A stretch of DNA of 64,000 nucleotides from contig NZ_LMNL01000012.1 of the NCBI RefSeq assembly GCF_001422985.1, positions 189,096 to 253,095 of the forward strand, in the 5' to 3' direction. Position 1 is the first letter of the stretch. Every line of letters starts with the position of its first letter. Below are positions 8,695-19,356 of this stretch, piece by piece. The position numbers and the translations under genes are program-made. The notes beneath the pieces were generated by a model, which was given only the letters and a program-made list of their open reading frames with translations, made no database searches and was not told where the DNA came from. The DNA is from Methylobacterium sp. Leaf117 (GTDB lineage Bacteria > Pseudomonadota > Alphaproteobacteria > Rhizobiales > Beijerinckiaceae).

Positions 8695-9636
8695 TCAGGT
8701 CCTGAGTACGAGGCAGGCGCCGCCGACCTGGCGGATCTTGCCGCACAGGATGTCGGCAGCCTCGCGGCTCTGGGCCGGTATGCGGATGCGGTAGAAAGCG
8801 CGCGTACCGCGGCTGCGCAGACGTGTGCCGATGATCATCGGGCGAACATCGCCGATGACGCTTGTGTAGAGCTTCCGTGTCCGCGTGAAACTCTGCAGCG
8901 CCAGGGCCTTCGAGAAGTTTCCGGCGAGCTGGATGCCCCAGGGCGCTGCCGGTCCCTCGTTGCCGCCCAACGCGAAGCGATCGCCGCGTGACGGAATCCG
9001 CAGGGCCGCCGTCACCTTCAGGCAGCTCGTCTCGGACTCGGCTTTGGAACCGGTCTCCCCTCTGGCCTTGGTGTCGGCCGATTTCGAGTCCGAATCCCGG
9101 TCCCGCGGCGGCTCGCCCTCGGGCATCTCGACCGCCGTTCCGGGTCGCCACGCCTCGGCGGGCGCACCCGTGATCGCCAGCACGTAGTTGCGCGTCTCCG
9201 TCGGCAGGCCGCCGGTGCCCGCGAGCCACGACGACACACGCCCGGGTCCACCGTTATAGGCCGCCGCCGCGAGGCCGAGATTGCCGAATTGCCGGTTCAG
9301 GTCGGCGAGCAGGTGGGCCGCGTGGGGAATCGCCTGCTCGGGATCGAAGGGATCGGTCAGACCGCGCTCCCGGGCTGTGCCGGGCATGAACTGCGCCACG
9401 CCCTGCGCGCCCACGGGGCTCACGGCGCTGACGCGGAACGCGCTCTCGCGCCAGATCAGCCGCGTCAGGAACGGCACGGGCAGCCCGCGCGCCTTGGCCG
9501 AGCCCTCGATCAGCCGGCACAAGGCCTGCTCCACGGTCTCGGTCGCCCCCTCGGCGGCGGCAAGGGCCGGACACGGCACGAACGCCGGGAGGACGAGGAG
9601 GAGGGCGGCGGGAAGGAATCTGAGGAACGCGGTCAC
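8695..9636 (-). CDS. lytic transglycosylase with C-terminal SPOR-like domain
   Basis: A 313-residue periplasmic peptidoglycan lyase. The signal peptide covers residues about 1-27. The SLT domain covers about 45-160 with catalytic Glu about 64 (WRESAF), then GAQGVAQFMP and AAAYNGGPG, the usual transglycosylase blocks. A charged linker (about 170-215) leads to a C-terminal region beginning WGIQLAGNFSKALAL that resembles a SPOR peptidoglycan-binding domain, with two Cys near the end. It starts at GTG 9636 and is divergent from the ABC ATPase gene, about 150 nt away. Confidence 0.88.
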   Translation of the reverse strand: MTAFLRFLPAALLLVLPAFVPCPALAAAEGATETVEQALCRLIEGSAKARGLPVPFLTRLIWRESAFRVSAVSPVGAQGVAQFMPGTARERGLTDPFDPEQAIPHAAHLLADLNRQFGNLGLAAAAYNGGPGRVSSWLAGTGGLPTETRNYVLAITGAPAEAWRPGTAVEMPEGEPPRDRDSDSKSADTKARGETGSKAESETSCLKVTAALRIPSRGDRFALGGNEGPAAPWGIQLAGNFSKALALQSFTRTRKLYTSVIGDVRPMIIGTRLRSRGTRAFYRIRIPAQSREAADILCGKIRQVGGACLVLRT

Positions 9637-9786
9637 CGCCGGGTTGTAGAGCGCGCGCGTCGCCGATCAATTCCCAGCGCGTGGTGACAAGGGCGGGGGT
9701 CGCGTCGATCCGCGTTCGCCGATCGGTGGCACCCACGCTATAACCCTGACGCGAATGCTTTCCGCCCCACTCCAGAACAGGCCTCG

Positions 9787-11415
<1,629 letters not shown>

Positions 11416-11425
11416 GGGGAGGGGG

Positions 11426-12649
11426 ATGCCGCGCGCTTTCCTCATCGTCCTGGATTCCGTCGGCATCGGCGGCGCCCCCGATGCCGACCGCTACGGCGAT
11501 TCCGGTTCCGACACCCTCGGGCACATCGCCGAAGCCTGCGCGCAGGGACGCGGCGACCGGGCGGGCCTGCGCGCCGGAGCGCTGACGCTGCCGCATCTCG
11601 GTGCGCTCGGGCTCGGCCTCGCCGCACGGGGGGCGACCGGAACGCTGCCGCCGGGGCTCGATGCCATCGGCCCGGTGCAGGGCGCCTACGGCCACGCGAT
11701 CGAGACCGCCGCCGGCAAGGACACGCCCTCAGGCCATTGGGAGATCACAGGCGTACCGGTCCGCGAGCCCTGGGGCTATTTCCCCGTCACGGTTCCGGCT
11801 TTCCCGGCCGCGCTCACGGACGCGCTGATCGCGCAGGCCGGCCTGCCCGGTATCCTCGGGGATTGCCACGCGGCCGGCACCGCCATCATCGACCGTCTCG
11901 GCGCCGAGCACCTCCGCACCGGCAAGCCGATCTGCTACACCTCCGCCGACAGCGTTTTCCAGATCGCCGCGCACGAGGAGAGCTTCGGTCTGGAGCGCCT
12001 CTACGCCACCTGCCGGATCGCCCGCGATCTCTGCGACGCCTACCGGGTCGGCCGGGTCATCGCCCGCCCCTTTGTCGGTACCGAGCGGGAGGGTTTCCGG
12101 CGGACCGCCCACCGCAAGGACTACGCCGTCGAGCCGCCCGGCCGCACGCTCCTCGACACGCTCGCGCAATCCGGCCGGTCCGTCGTCAGCGTGGGCAAGA
12201 TCGGCGATATCTTCGCCCACCGGGCGACCGGGCGGGAGATCAAGCCCGCGGGCAACGCCGCCTGCCTCGACGCGGCGCTGGCGGCCTTCGCGAGCCTGCC
12301 GGATGGGGGACTCGTCTTCCTCAACCTCGTCGATTTCGACACCGACTATGGCCATCGCCGCGACGTCCCGGGCTATGCCGCCGAACTCGAAGCCTTCGAT
12401 GCGCGCCTGCCCGAGATCCACGCCGTGCTCCGATCCGGCGACCTCTGCGTGATCACGGCCGATCACGGCAACGATCCGACCTGGACCGGGACCGAGCACA
12501 CCCGGGAGCAGGTGCCGGTGCTGGCCTTCGGGCCAGCGGTCGCGCCGGGGCCGCTCGGGCGACGCGAGAGCTTCGCGGATATCGGCGCGACGCTGGCGCG
12601 GCATCTCGGCGTCGCGCCGCTGGCGGCCGGACGATCCTGGCTCGAATGA
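11426..12649 (+). CDS. deoB: phosphopentomutase
   Basis: A 407-residue alkaline-phosphatase-superfamily enzyme interconverting ribose/deoxyribose 1-phosphate and 5-phosphate in nucleoside salvage. The N-terminal metal block is [13 protein letters not shown], the phospho-acceptor Thr lies in KDTPSGHWE (about 93-101), and C-terminal metal ligands are in [10 protein letters not shown]. The length matches the family. ATG 11426 is preceded by a G-rich ribosome-binding site (GGGGAGGGGG) 10 nt after the ABC ATPase stop, suggesting cotranscription. upp at 16 kb is a second salvage gene nearby. Confidence 0.96.
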   Translation: MPRAFLIVLDSVGIGGAPDADRYGDSGSDTLGHIAEACAQGRGDRAGLRAGALTLPHLGALGLGLAARGATGTLPPGLDAIGPVQGAYGHAIETAAGKDTPSGHWEITGVPVREPWGYFPVTVPAFPAALTDALIAQAGLPGILGDCHAAGTAIIDRLGAEHLRTGKPICYTSADSVFQIAAHEESFGLERLYATCRIARDLCDAYRVGRVIARPFVGTEREGFRRTAHRKDYAVEPPGRTLLDTLAQSGRSVVSVGKIGDIFAHRATGREIKPAGNAACLDAALAAFASLPDGGLVFLNLVDFDTDYGHRRDVPGYAAELEAFDARLPEIHAVLRSGDLCVITADHGNDPTWTGTEHTREQVPVLAFGPAVAPGPLGRRESFADIGATLARHLGVAPLAAGRSWLE

Positions 12650-12703
12650 TCTGCCGGCTTAAATGATATCCTGGCTCGACGTGATGCCACCCGAGGGAAC
12701 ACC

Positions 12704-12895
12704 ATGAGGGACGAAGATGACGGCGCGCCCCGCAGGGCGATTGCGCATCGGGTCGGGGAACCGCTCGATGCCCTGTCGGTGACCGATCTCGCGGAGCGGA
12801 TCGCCCTGCTGACCACGGAGATTGCGCGGCTGGAGGCGGCCCGCGCCGCCAAGGAAGCCGCCCTCAAGCGGGCGGATTCGCTCTTCCGCCTGTAA
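12704..12895 (+). CDS. DUF1192 family protein
   Basis: A 63-residue acidic/helical protein of the DUF1192 family, common as a single small gene in Rhizobiales. The core is EPLDALSVTDLAERIALLT followed by an amphipathic helix (EIARLEAARAAKEAALKRAD) likely to form a short coiled coil. There are no membrane segments. The function is unknown. ATG 12704 has GAGGGAA 5 nt upstream, and the gene lies 54 nt after deoB. Confidence 0.8.
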   Translation: MRDEDDGAPRRAIAHRVGEPLDALSVTDLAERIALLTTEIARLEAARAAKEAALKRADSLFRL

Positions 12896-13265
12896 GGAAA
12901 GTCTTTGCCTCCGCGCCATTTTCGGAAGGAATTTCGATTCTCCCCCAAATGGGGGATGATGCTCCTGCACCGCTGCGCTTCTATGCGACGCGTTGAGGCA
13001 CGTGAGGGTGGCGATGCTCGAGAGATGGACGATGGCTCCGTGGATGCGTCGGCGACTGGCTCGGCACGTCGAGCGGGGTTCGAGCGACCGGGTGATCGCC
13101 TGCCTGATCACTTCGGCGCTGACGCCCACCGCCGGTGAAGTTCCCGTCAGACCGGCTCTCGGCGGACCGGCCGCGGACTACGACCTCTCGAACGTCATCC
13201 TGTTCCGGGCGCTCGCCGTCCGGAATCCGACCGGCGCCGCGTCGCGCGCCCCGTGACCGCATCGC
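12896..13265. other. intergenic stretch with a short hairpin and a doubtful small ORF
   Basis: It contains a perfect hairpin at 12941-12956 (TCCCCC, loop AAAT, GGGGGA) without a following T-run. A plus-strand frame at 13014-13256 could encode about 80 residues. Nothing else was recognised. Confidence 0.35.
13014..13256 (+). CDS. doubtful small hypothetical protein
   Basis: About 80 residues from ATG 13014, with GAGGG 6 nt upstream. It is Arg-rich at the N-terminus and ends in a Pro/Ala-rich tail. It resembles no family I know, and the opposite strand is also open. It is listed because it fills a gap between two real genes and has a plausible ribosome-binding site, but it may be non-coding. 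Confidence 0.25.
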   Translation: MLERWTMAPWMRRRLARHVERGSSDRVIACLITSALTPTAGEVPVRPALGGPAADYDLSNVILFRALAVRNPTGAASRAP

Positions 13266-14360
13266 TCATCGGATCAGGCTGAACCCCGAGATCAGGCGCG
13301 CGAGATCGACCTGTCGGGTGACGCCGGTCTTGGCGAAGATCGCTTTGACCTGACTGCGGATCGTCTCGTGCGCGACCGATTGCTGGGCGGCCAGGAGCGC
13401 GATCGTAGCCCCGTCGGCGATGCCGCGGGCGATCCGGGCCTCGGCGGCGGTCAGGTCGAACAGGCCCGCCAGGAGTTCGGTGCCGGGAACCGGGCGCGGC
13501 AGGACGGGCGCCGCCAGCATCAGCATCGTTCCGCCGCCGAAGACGTCCTGGGCGAGGCCGCGCACCGGCAGCAGGTGCATCACCATCGCGGGGTTGTCGG
13601 CATCGGCGGGGACCGGGATCGAGCGGGCCGCGTTCGCCCGGCGGCCCGAGAGCACGTCCGACAGCAGGGCATCGGCGCCCGGATGGCTGAGGGTGACCCG
13701 GTCGCGCTGATCCCGGACCACCCGCGGCACCAGCCCGGCGAAGGCGGCGTTGCGGTTGTGCAATCGGCCGTCCGCGCCGAGGACGGCGGCCGGAAGGCCC
13801 AGCACCTCCAGGGCTTCCACCGCCGCACGGGCCCGTTCGAGCTTCAGCCGCGCCGAGACCAGGGCGGCGCGTCCCAGATGCGGCCGCAGGGTGTCGAGGA
13901 CCCGCATCGCCTCTGCCGGAACCGGCCCGTCCACGAAGCGCCGCTCGATGCTGAAGATGAGCGTGTCGCCCGTCGAGAGCGGGCAGGCGGTCGCGGTTCC
14001 CCACCCGAGGCCACGCGGGCGCAGGAAGTGCTGGATCAGGACGTCCTGCTCCAACTCCTCGGGGGTGTAGACGTCCTGCTCGCGCACGAACCCGGCGTGG
14101 CGAGCGGCCAGAAGGCGCGCGGTCCGCTGGCCGGCGCTGCTCCAGCCTCCCGATGCAAAATCCGCCATGACTTGGTCGAGGGATTTCGAGTTGATCCAGC
14201 GGTGAGATCTCAGATCAGAGGCAATCAGAACTGTGCCTTGCGCACCGGCGATCCCGGCGAGCTGATCCAGCACGGAAGGCCAAAGTTCGGGAAGGACCGC
14301 CGCCTCGTAGATGAGATCCGTCAGGCTCTCGAAATCAATCTGCGCAGATCCCTCAGGCAC
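13266..14360 (-). CDS. LuxR-family helix-turn-helix transcriptional regulator
   Basis: A 364-residue regulator. The C-terminal 60 residues (about 300-360) hold a LuxR/NarL-type HTH beginning FDLTAAEARIARGIADG, with recognition-helix region SVAHETIRSQVKAIFAKTG. The large N-terminal part has no identifiable ligand domain but contains a possible PAS-like stretch near 205-250. No receiver domain is present, so it is not a classical response regulator. The start is taken at GTG 14360 (G-rich AGGG/GGTGGA region 10-15 nt upstream). An upstream ATG at 14558 would add 66 residues read through the GANTC-rich promoter region and is rejected. The ligand and targets are unknown. Confidence 0.8.
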   Translation of the reverse strand: MPEGSAQIDFESLTDLIYEAAVLPELWPSVLDQLAGIAGAQGTVLIASDLRSHRWINSKSLDQVMADFASGGWSSAGQRTARLLAARHAGFVREQDVYTPEELEQDVLIQHFLRPRGLGWGTATACPLSTGDTLIFSIERRFVDGPVPAEAMRVLDTLRPHLGRAALVSARLKLERARAAVEALEVLGLPAAVLGADGRLHNRNAAFAGLVPRVVRDQRDRVTLSHPGADALLSDVLSGRRANAARSIPVPADADNPAMVMHLLPVRGLAQDVFGGGTMLMLAAPVLPRPVPGTELLAGLFDLTAAEARIARGIADGATIALLAAQQSVAHETIRSQVKAIFAKTGVTRQVDLARLISGFSLIR

Positions 14361-14696
14361 GGCTCTTGATCCACCCCGGGACGATATTCTGTATTCTACC
14401 CACCATGAGTCTAGAATCTGCTTTTGAGCAAGGCGACTCGACGAATCGATCCCGGCCCCGGACTTCGGTCGGGCCGGATTGCCGGCCCCTGCGTCGCGGA
14501 AGTCACGGCGACGTTCGCGGGTGAGGTCCTGCCAGGCGCTTGCATCATCGTCGCCCATTCATCTCGGCCTTTCCATCTGTGTTGCCCATGGATGCGCCTG
14601 ATCCGCGCAGCGGAAGCTGCCTCGAAAAACGGTTCTTCGTGGTAGGGGAGGGAGCGTGGGTTCGTGTGAAGGAACCTTGGGCCGGGCCGGCAGGTC
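14361..14696. promoter_or_regulatory. promoter region with four clustered GANTC sites
   Basis: The 336-nt region between the divergent LuxR-type and TetR-type genes. GANTC (CcrM target) occurs at 14407-14411, 14414-14418, 14435-14439 and 14443-14447, that is four sites in 41 bp. Beside it is an AT-richer stretch (about 14380-14400, containing ATTCTGTATTCT) that may hold the -10 region of the LuxR-type gene. No other structure was recognised. Confidence 0.55.
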
Positions 14697-15380
14697 ATGT
14701 CGGTTCGGGCCGGGGGCGAGGAGAGTGGCGTGCGGCATTGGCGCGAGGGGCCGGGGGACCGGCGGAGCTACCACCACGGCAACCTGAAGGAGGCCCTGAT
14801 CGAGGCTGCCCGCCGCTTCATCGCGGAGCGCGGCATCGGCGGCTTCACCCTGGTGGATGCCGCCCGCCTCGTCGGTGTCACTCCGGCTGCCCTGTATCGC
14901 CACTTCCGCGGTCGGGAAGCCCTGCTCGAAGAGGTGGCGGGTCGGGGCTTTGCCGATCTCGCCGAACGTCTGGCCCGCGCGCTCACCGCCAAAGGAACGC
15001 CCCTGGAGCGGTTCACCCGGATGGGTGAGGCCTACCTGGCCTTCGCCGAGGAGGAGCCCGGCTATTATGCGGCGATCTTCGAGACCCGCGGCCTGAGCGC
15101 CGGCGTGCCGAATGCGGAGGCGGGCGTACGCCCCAGTCCGTTCGACCTGCTGGTGGACGCTCTGCAATCGACCTTCCCCGAAGGCTTCGGCGGCGTCGCA
15201 CCCCGCTTCATCGCCCTGGAGGTCTGGGCCCTCGCCCACGGACTCGCCACCCTGGCGGCGTCCGGCCATCTGCCGAAAGGCACCGGCATGCCGGACAAGT
15301 ACGAACTGCTGCGTGCCGGCGTCCTCGCCCTCGTCCACGGGGCTGCGACCGGAGCGCGCGGAACCAGCGCAACGACCTGA
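14697..15380 (+). CDS. TetR/AcrR-family transcriptional regulator (WHG-type)
   Basis: A 227-residue repressor-type regulator. The DNA-binding HTH is at about 24-70, introduced by the typical YHHGNLKEALIEAA and containing GVTPAALYRHFRGREALL. The C-terminal ligand/dimer domain (about 90-215) resembles the WHG group. The inducer is unknown. It starts at ATG 14697; an internal start near residue 12 is possible because the first residues are poorly conserved. It reads away from the LuxR-type gene across the shared GANTC-rich region. Confidence 0.85.
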   Translation: MSVRAGGEESGVRHWREGPGDRRSYHHGNLKEALIEAARRFIAERGIGGFTLVDAARLVGVTPAALYRHFRGREALLEEVAGRGFADLAERLARALTAKGTPLERFTRMGEAYLAFAEEEPGYYAAIFETRGLSAGVPNAEAGVRPSPFDLLVDALQSTFPEGFGGVAPRFIALEVWALAHGLATLAASGHLPKGTGMPDKYELLRAGVLALVHGAATGARGTSATT

Positions 15381-15454
15381 GGGGCGACCCCTTGAAAGCA
15401 GCGCGATCCGTCCGCAAGTGAATGTCGTTCACATTTACATTGGAGTCGTGAGCC

Positions 15455-15910
15455 GTGAGTCTGTCTTCCTCCTCCCCCTTCACCTCCGGGAAGGTCTGCC
15501 GCAGCGGCCCCTTCCCCAAGCGGTCCCTGGAAATCGGCGCGATCGTCGTCGCGTTCGTCTATTGGTGGCCGCTCGCCGCCGCCTACATCGCCTGGAAGGT
15601 CGCGGGTTACCCTGCGCTCAGCGAACTGCGCGGCTTGGCCGGCCGCGGGGCCGCGTGGAACGCGGGCGCCGCGCGCTCGCGCTTCGCCGCCGCGTTCGAG
15701 GCCGCCAACGGCACGTCGACGGGCAATCTGGCCTTCGACGCCTACCGCCGCAGCGAGCTCGAGCGTCTCGACGCGCAGCGCCGCGCCCTCCAGGAGGAGA
15801 GCCGCGAGTTCGCCGACTTCGTCGAAGAGCTGAAGCGGGCCAAGGACCGCGAGCAGTTCGACGCTTTCATGCAGAAGCGCCGCAGCGCGGACACGACCCG
15901 CTCGGTCTGA
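15455..15910 (+). CDS. DUF2852 membrane protein
   Basis: A 151-residue protein of the DUF2852 family, found in Rhizobiales. One transmembrane segment at about 27-47 (IGAIVVAFVYWWPLAAAYIAW) is followed by a charged helical cytoplasmic or periplasmic part (about 95-140) likely to form a coiled coil. The function is unknown. The GTG start at 15455 has a weak ribosome-binding site. A strong rho-independent terminator follows 30 nt after the stop. Confidence 0.75.
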   Translation: MSLSSSSPFTSGKVCRSGPFPKRSLEIGAIVVAFVYWWPLAAAYIAWKVAGYPALSELRGLAGRGAAWNAGAARSRFAAAFEAANGTSTGNLAFDAYRRSELERLDAQRRALQEESREFADFVEELKRAKDREQFDAFMQKRRSADTTRSV

Positions 15911-15940
15911 GCGTCGTCTCCGGCGAGCGCTGAATACCGA

Positions 15941-15971
15941 GGGCTTCCGGCTCAGGCCGGGAGCCCTTTTT
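15941..15971 (+). terminator. rho-independent terminator after the DUF2852 gene
   Basis: An 11-bp stem (15941-15951 with 15956-15966, one G-U pair), TCAG tetraloop and five T residues (15967-15971). Confidence 0.85.
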
Positions 15972-16093
15972 CACGGGCGCAATCCGTCCGAAGACCTCGC
16001 TCGCAATCCCGCGATGCTCTAGAAATCCGGTTTCGGTCTTGCCTCGGTCTCCCGCCGCTCAGGATCAGACCTCGGCTTGATGGAGATCCAGCG

Positions 16094-16735
16094 ATGCAGG
16101 CAGCCGCCGCGACGGTCCGGGTGGTGGACCACCCCCTCGTGCAGCACAAGTTGACCCTGCTGCGCCAGCGTGAGCGCTCGACCAAGGGCTTCCGGCAGAT
16201 CCTCAACGAGATCGGCATGCTGCTGGCCTATGAGGTCACCCGCGACCTGCCGCTGGAATCGGTGACGATCGAGACCCCGATCCAGTCGATGGAGGCCCCG
16301 CAGATCGCCGGCAAGAAGCTGGTGCTGGCGCCGATCCTCCGGGCCGGCGTCGGCTTCCTCGACGGCATGCTGTCCCTGGTGCCGTCGGCCCGGGTGGCGC
16401 ATGTGGGTCTCTACCGCGATCCCGAGACGCTGGAGGCGGTGGAGTATTACTTCAAGGCGCCGTCCGACCTCGTCGACCGGACCGTGCTGGTGCTCGATCC
16501 CATGCTGGCGACGGCGAACTCGGCGGTCGCCGCCATCAACCTCCTGAAGCAGCGGGGCGCGCAGGACCTGCGCTTCGTCTGCCTGCTGGCGGCCCCGGAA
16601 GGCATCGCCCGCCTGCAGGCAGCCCACCCGGACGTCCCCGTCTGGACCGCCGCCATCGACAGCCACCTCAACGACCACGGCTACATCGTGCCCGGACTCG
16701 GCGATGCCGGCGACCGAATGTACGGCACCCGCTGA
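16094..16735 (+). CDS. upp: uracil phosphoribosyltransferase
   Basis: A 213-residue cytosolic enzyme making UMP from uracil and PRPP in pyrimidine salvage. Type I PRTase blocks are visible: [15 protein letters not shown] (about 76-90), the PRPP-binding loop [12 protein letters not shown] (about 133-144), and the C-terminal uracil-binding [17 protein letters not shown]. The length matches the family. ATG 16094 is used, and the gene is followed 74 nt later by a codirectional quinone oxidoreductase. Confidence 0.96.
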   Translation: MQAAAATVRVVDHPLVQHKLTLLRQRERSTKGFRQILNEIGMLLAYEVTRDLPLESVTIETPIQSMEAPQIAGKKLVLAPILRAGVGFLDGMLSLVPSARVAHVGLYRDPETLEAVEYYFKAPSDLVDRTVLVLDPMLATANSAVAAINLLKQRGAQDLRFVCLLAAPEGIARLQAAHPDVPVWTAAIDSHLNDHGYIVPGLGDAGDRMYGTR

Positions 16736-16809
16736 ACTCCGCGCCACTCGCGCCCTTGCCAATCGGGATGCCGGCCGCAGATGACGGGGCTCCCTGGAGA
16801 CACCCTGCG

Positions 16810-17820
16810 ATGACCGCCAGCCTGCCCGAGACCATGCGTCAGATCCGCTACGCCGCAGCCGGCGGGCCGGACGTGCTCACCCTCGAGGCGGTGCCGCTGC
16901 CGCAGCCCGGCCCCGGTCAGGTGCTGATCGAGGTCGTGGCCGCCGGCATCAACCGGCCGGACATCCAGCAGCGCGAGGGCAAGTATCCGCCGCCGAAGGG
17001 CGCCACCGAGATTCCCGGCCTCGAAGTCGCCGGTCGGATCGTCGGCCTCGGCGAAGGCGCGACGGGCTTCGCGCTCGGCGACGAAGTCTGCGCCCTGGTG
17101 ATCAGCGGCGGCTATGCCGAGTTCGCGGTGGCCGAAATCGGGCAATGCCTGCCGAAGCCGACATCGCTCAGCCTCGTCGAGGCCGGCGGCCTGCCGGAGA
17201 ACTACTTCACCGTCTACAGCACGGTGATCGAGCGCGGTCGCCTGAAGGCCGGCGAAGCCTTCCTGGTCCATGGCGGATCGAGCGGCATCGGCTCGACCGC
17301 GATCCAGATCGCCAAGCATCACGGCGCCCGCGTCTTCGCAACCGCCGGGTCGGCCGAGAAATGCGACTTCTGCGTCAAGCTCGGCGCCGAGGCCGCGATC
17401 AACTACCGCGAGGCCGATTTCGTCGAGGAGGTGAAGCGGCTCACCGACGGCAACGGGGTCGACGTCATCCTCGACATGGTCGGGGCGCCCTACCTCGCCA
17501 GGAACCTCTCGGCCCTCGCGATCGAGGGGCGTCTGGTGCAGATCGCCTTCATGCAGGGCTACAAGGTCGATGCCTTCAGCATGACGCCCATCATGATGAA
17601 GCGCTTGACCTTCACGGGCGCCACCCTGCGCGCCCGGCCCAAGCCCGAGAAGGCGGCGATCGCCGAAGGCCTCGCCCGGGATGTCTGGCCGCTGCTGGAA
17701 TCCGGCACGATCCGGCCCGTGATCCACGCCACCTTCCCGTTGGAAGAGGCACGAAAGGCCCATGAGCTGATGGAATCCAGCGCCCATCTCGGCAAGATCA
17801 TGCTGGTGACCGGCCGCTGA
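16810..17820 (+). CDS. NAD(P)H quinone oxidoreductase, zinc-free MDR family
   Basis: A 336-residue medium-chain reductase of the quinone oxidoreductase/PIG3 type, expected to reduce quinones or related enones with NADPH in the cytosol. The N-terminal GroES-like part contains AGINRPDIQQREGKYPPP. The Rossmann nucleotide-binding motif GGSSGIGSTAIQIAK (about 156-170) lies midway. No structural zinc Cys cluster is present. ATG 16810 has a GGAG about 10 nt upstream; a frame extending to 16756 lacks support. Confidence 0.88.
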   Translation: MTASLPETMRQIRYAAAGGPDVLTLEAVPLPQPGPGQVLIEVVAAGINRPDIQQREGKYPPPKGATEIPGLEVAGRIVGLGEGATGFALGDEVCALVISGGYAEFAVAEIGQCLPKPTSLSLVEAGGLPENYFTVYSTVIERGRLKAGEAFLVHGGSSGIGSTAIQIAKHHGARVFATAGSAEKCDFCVKLGAEAAINYREADFVEEVKRLTDGNGVDVILDMVGAPYLARNLSALAIEGRLVQIAFMQGYKVDAFSMTPIMMKRLTFTGATLRARPKPEKAAIAEGLARDVWPLLESGTIRPVIHATFPLEEARKAHELMESSAHLGKIMLVTGR

Positions 17821-17857
17821 GCCGGACCTAAACGGGAACTCCGCTCTCGACCCTCGC

Positions 17858-17918
17858 GTTTCAGACCCGAGCAACAATCACGAGCCCGGTTCCGTGGAAT
17901 CGACGCTCGGGTCGAAAC
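17858..17918. promoter_or_regulatory. long inverted repeat between oxidoreductase and small membrane protein
   Basis: The arms 17858-17872 (GTTTCAGACCCGAGC) and 17905-17918 (GCTCGGGTCGAAAC) are complementary over 14 bp with one bulged A; the loop is 32 nt. There is no T-run after it. It could be a terminator-like or processing structure, or an operator for the gene at 17952. Confidence 0.45.
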
Positions 17919-17951
17919 AGCGGTCTTCAGGGCCGTTCAAGCGAGGATCGC

Positions 17952-18254
17952 ATGGCAGACAATCTACACGGCCAGGAAGCCCGGCAGGGCAAGCGCGGCA
18001 AGCCGGTGCTCTACGTCCTCGTCGCCAGCCTGGTGCTGCTCGCGATCGCGATCACCGGCCTGATGACGTGGCAGGGCGCGAATTCGCCGAAGGACTACGC
18101 CTCGCAGAGCCAGGACGCTTCCCGCCAGGAAGTGACGGGCTCGGTGAAGGGCGATTCGAACGCGACGTCGTCGTCGAATACCGGTTCGGTGCCGGCCTCG
18201 AACCCGGCCTACCCGGCTCCGGCCCAGCCCGCGGCCAACGGCAACAAGCAGTAG
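17952..18254 (+). CDS. small single-pass membrane protein
   Basis: A 100-residue protein. Residues 1-18 are charged and basic, 19-40 form one transmembrane helix (VLYVLVASLVLLAIAITGLM), and the remainder is a Ser/Asn/Pro/Ala-rich, probably periplasmic, disordered tail. I recognise no family. ATG 17952 follows GAGGATCGC. It converges on the 3-hydroxybutyryl-CoA dehydrogenase gene across a hairpin. Confidence 0.65.
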   Translation: MADNLHGQEARQGKRGKPVLYVLVASLVLLAIAITGLMTWQGANSPKDYASQSQDASRQEVTGSVKGDSNATSSSNTGSVPASNPAYPAPAQPAANGNKQ

Positions 18255-18270
18255 GACGAGATTCCCGTCT

Positions 18271-18298
18271 GTGCCGGTCCGCCTCAGCGGGTCGGCAC
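18271..18298. terminator. convergent-gene hairpin
   Basis: A 12-bp stem (18271-18282 with 18287-18298, two G-U pairs) and CTCA loop in the gap between convergent genes, overlapping the last codons of the minus-strand gene. It lacks a T-run, so it may act as a weak or bidirectional terminator. Confidence 0.5.
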
Positions 18299-19165
18299 GG
18301 GCGTTTCACCGCGATAGTCGTAGAAGCCGCGCTTGGATTTGCGTCCGAGCCAGCCGGCCTCGACGTATTTCACGAGAAGCGGGCAGGGCCGATACTTCGA
18401 ATCGGCAAGCCCCTCGTACAGCACCTGCATCACCGACAGGCAGGTATCGAGGCCGATGAAGTCGGCGAGCTGCAGCGGACCCATCGGGTGGTTGGCGCCG
18501 AGCCGCATCGCCGTATCGATGGACTCGACCGAGCCGACACCCTCGTACAGCGTATAGATTGCCTCGTTGATCATCGGCAGCAGGATGCGGTTCACGATGA
18601 ACGCCGGGAAATCCTCCGACATCGTCGAGATCTTGCCGAGCTTGGCGATGAAGGCCTTGGCCGATTCGTAGGTCGGGTCTTCCGTGGCGATGCCGCGGAT
18701 CAGCTCCACGAGCTGCATCACCGGCACCGGGTTCATGAAGTGGATGCCGATGAAGCGCTCCGGCCGATCGGTCGATGCCGCCAGCCGGGTGATCGAGATC
18801 GACGAGGTGTTCGTCGCGATCAGGGCGTCCGGCCTCAGTGAGGCGCAGAGCGCGCTGAAAATCTGGCGCTTGGTCGCTTCGTCCTCGGTCGCGGCCTCGA
18901 TCACGAGGTCGCAGGGCGCCAGATCGTCGAAGGTCTCCGCTGCGACGATGCGGGAGACGGCCGTCCGGCGCTGCTCGTCCGTGATGGTGCCCTTGGCGAC
19001 CTGACGGGCGAGATTGCCGTCGACCGTGGCGAGGCCGTTGTGGATGCGCGCCGGGTCCCGGTCGTTCAGGCGGACGTCCAGGCCGGCCATCGCGCACACA
19101 TGGGCGATGCCGCTGCCCATCTGCCCGGCGCCGATGATGCCGACCGTCCTGATATCGATGCCCAT
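18284..19165 (-). CDS. hbd: 3-hydroxybutyryl-CoA dehydrogenase
   Basis: A 293-residue NAD(P)-dependent short-form 3-hydroxyacyl-CoA dehydrogenase acting on (S)-3-hydroxybutyryl-CoA. The N-terminal dinucleotide motif is VGIIGAGQMGSGIAHV (about 8-23). The family signature FIGIHFMNPVPVMQLVELI is about 133-151, and the C-terminal domain contains NHPMGPLQLADFIGLDT. The length matches the bacterial family. ATG 19165 was chosen; a GTG 15 nt upstream is also in frame. It lies 191 nt downstream of etfA on the same strand, consistent with a role in short-chain acyl-CoA metabolism using ETF as electron carrier. Confidence 0.93.
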   Translation of the reverse strand: MGIDIRTVGIIGAGQMGSGIAHVCAMAGLDVRLNDRDPARIHNGLATVDGNLARQVAKGTITDEQRRTAVSRIVAAETFDDLAPCDLVIEAATEDEATKRQIFSALCASLRPDALIATNTSSISITRLAASTDRPERFIGIHFMNPVPVMQLVELIRGIATEDPTYESAKAFIAKLGKISTMSEDFPAFIVNRILLPMINEAIYTLYEGVGSVESIDTAMRLGANHPMGPLQLADFIGLDTCLSVMQVLYEGLADSKYRPCPLLVKYVEAGWLGRKSKRGFYDYRGETPVPTR

Positions 19166-19356
19166 CGTCTGCACTCGCACCCCTGAGGGCGTCCCCTCGT
19201 CGCCGACCGGGCCCCCCGCCCGGCCGCCCGGAACGACCGTGTCGCTTATAACGTCCTGCGGCGGCAGCGTCCTAGAGCAATTCCACCTCGCGCGACCACC
19301 CTTCGCCCGGGACGGCCTGTGCGAACAGCGCAGACCGGCCGTCTCGGGCGTTCGTC

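Noticed and set aside
12941..12956. The TCCCCC/GGGGGA hairpin as a terminator
   Set aside because: The stem is only 6 bp and no T-run follows, so it is mentioned only as a hairpin.
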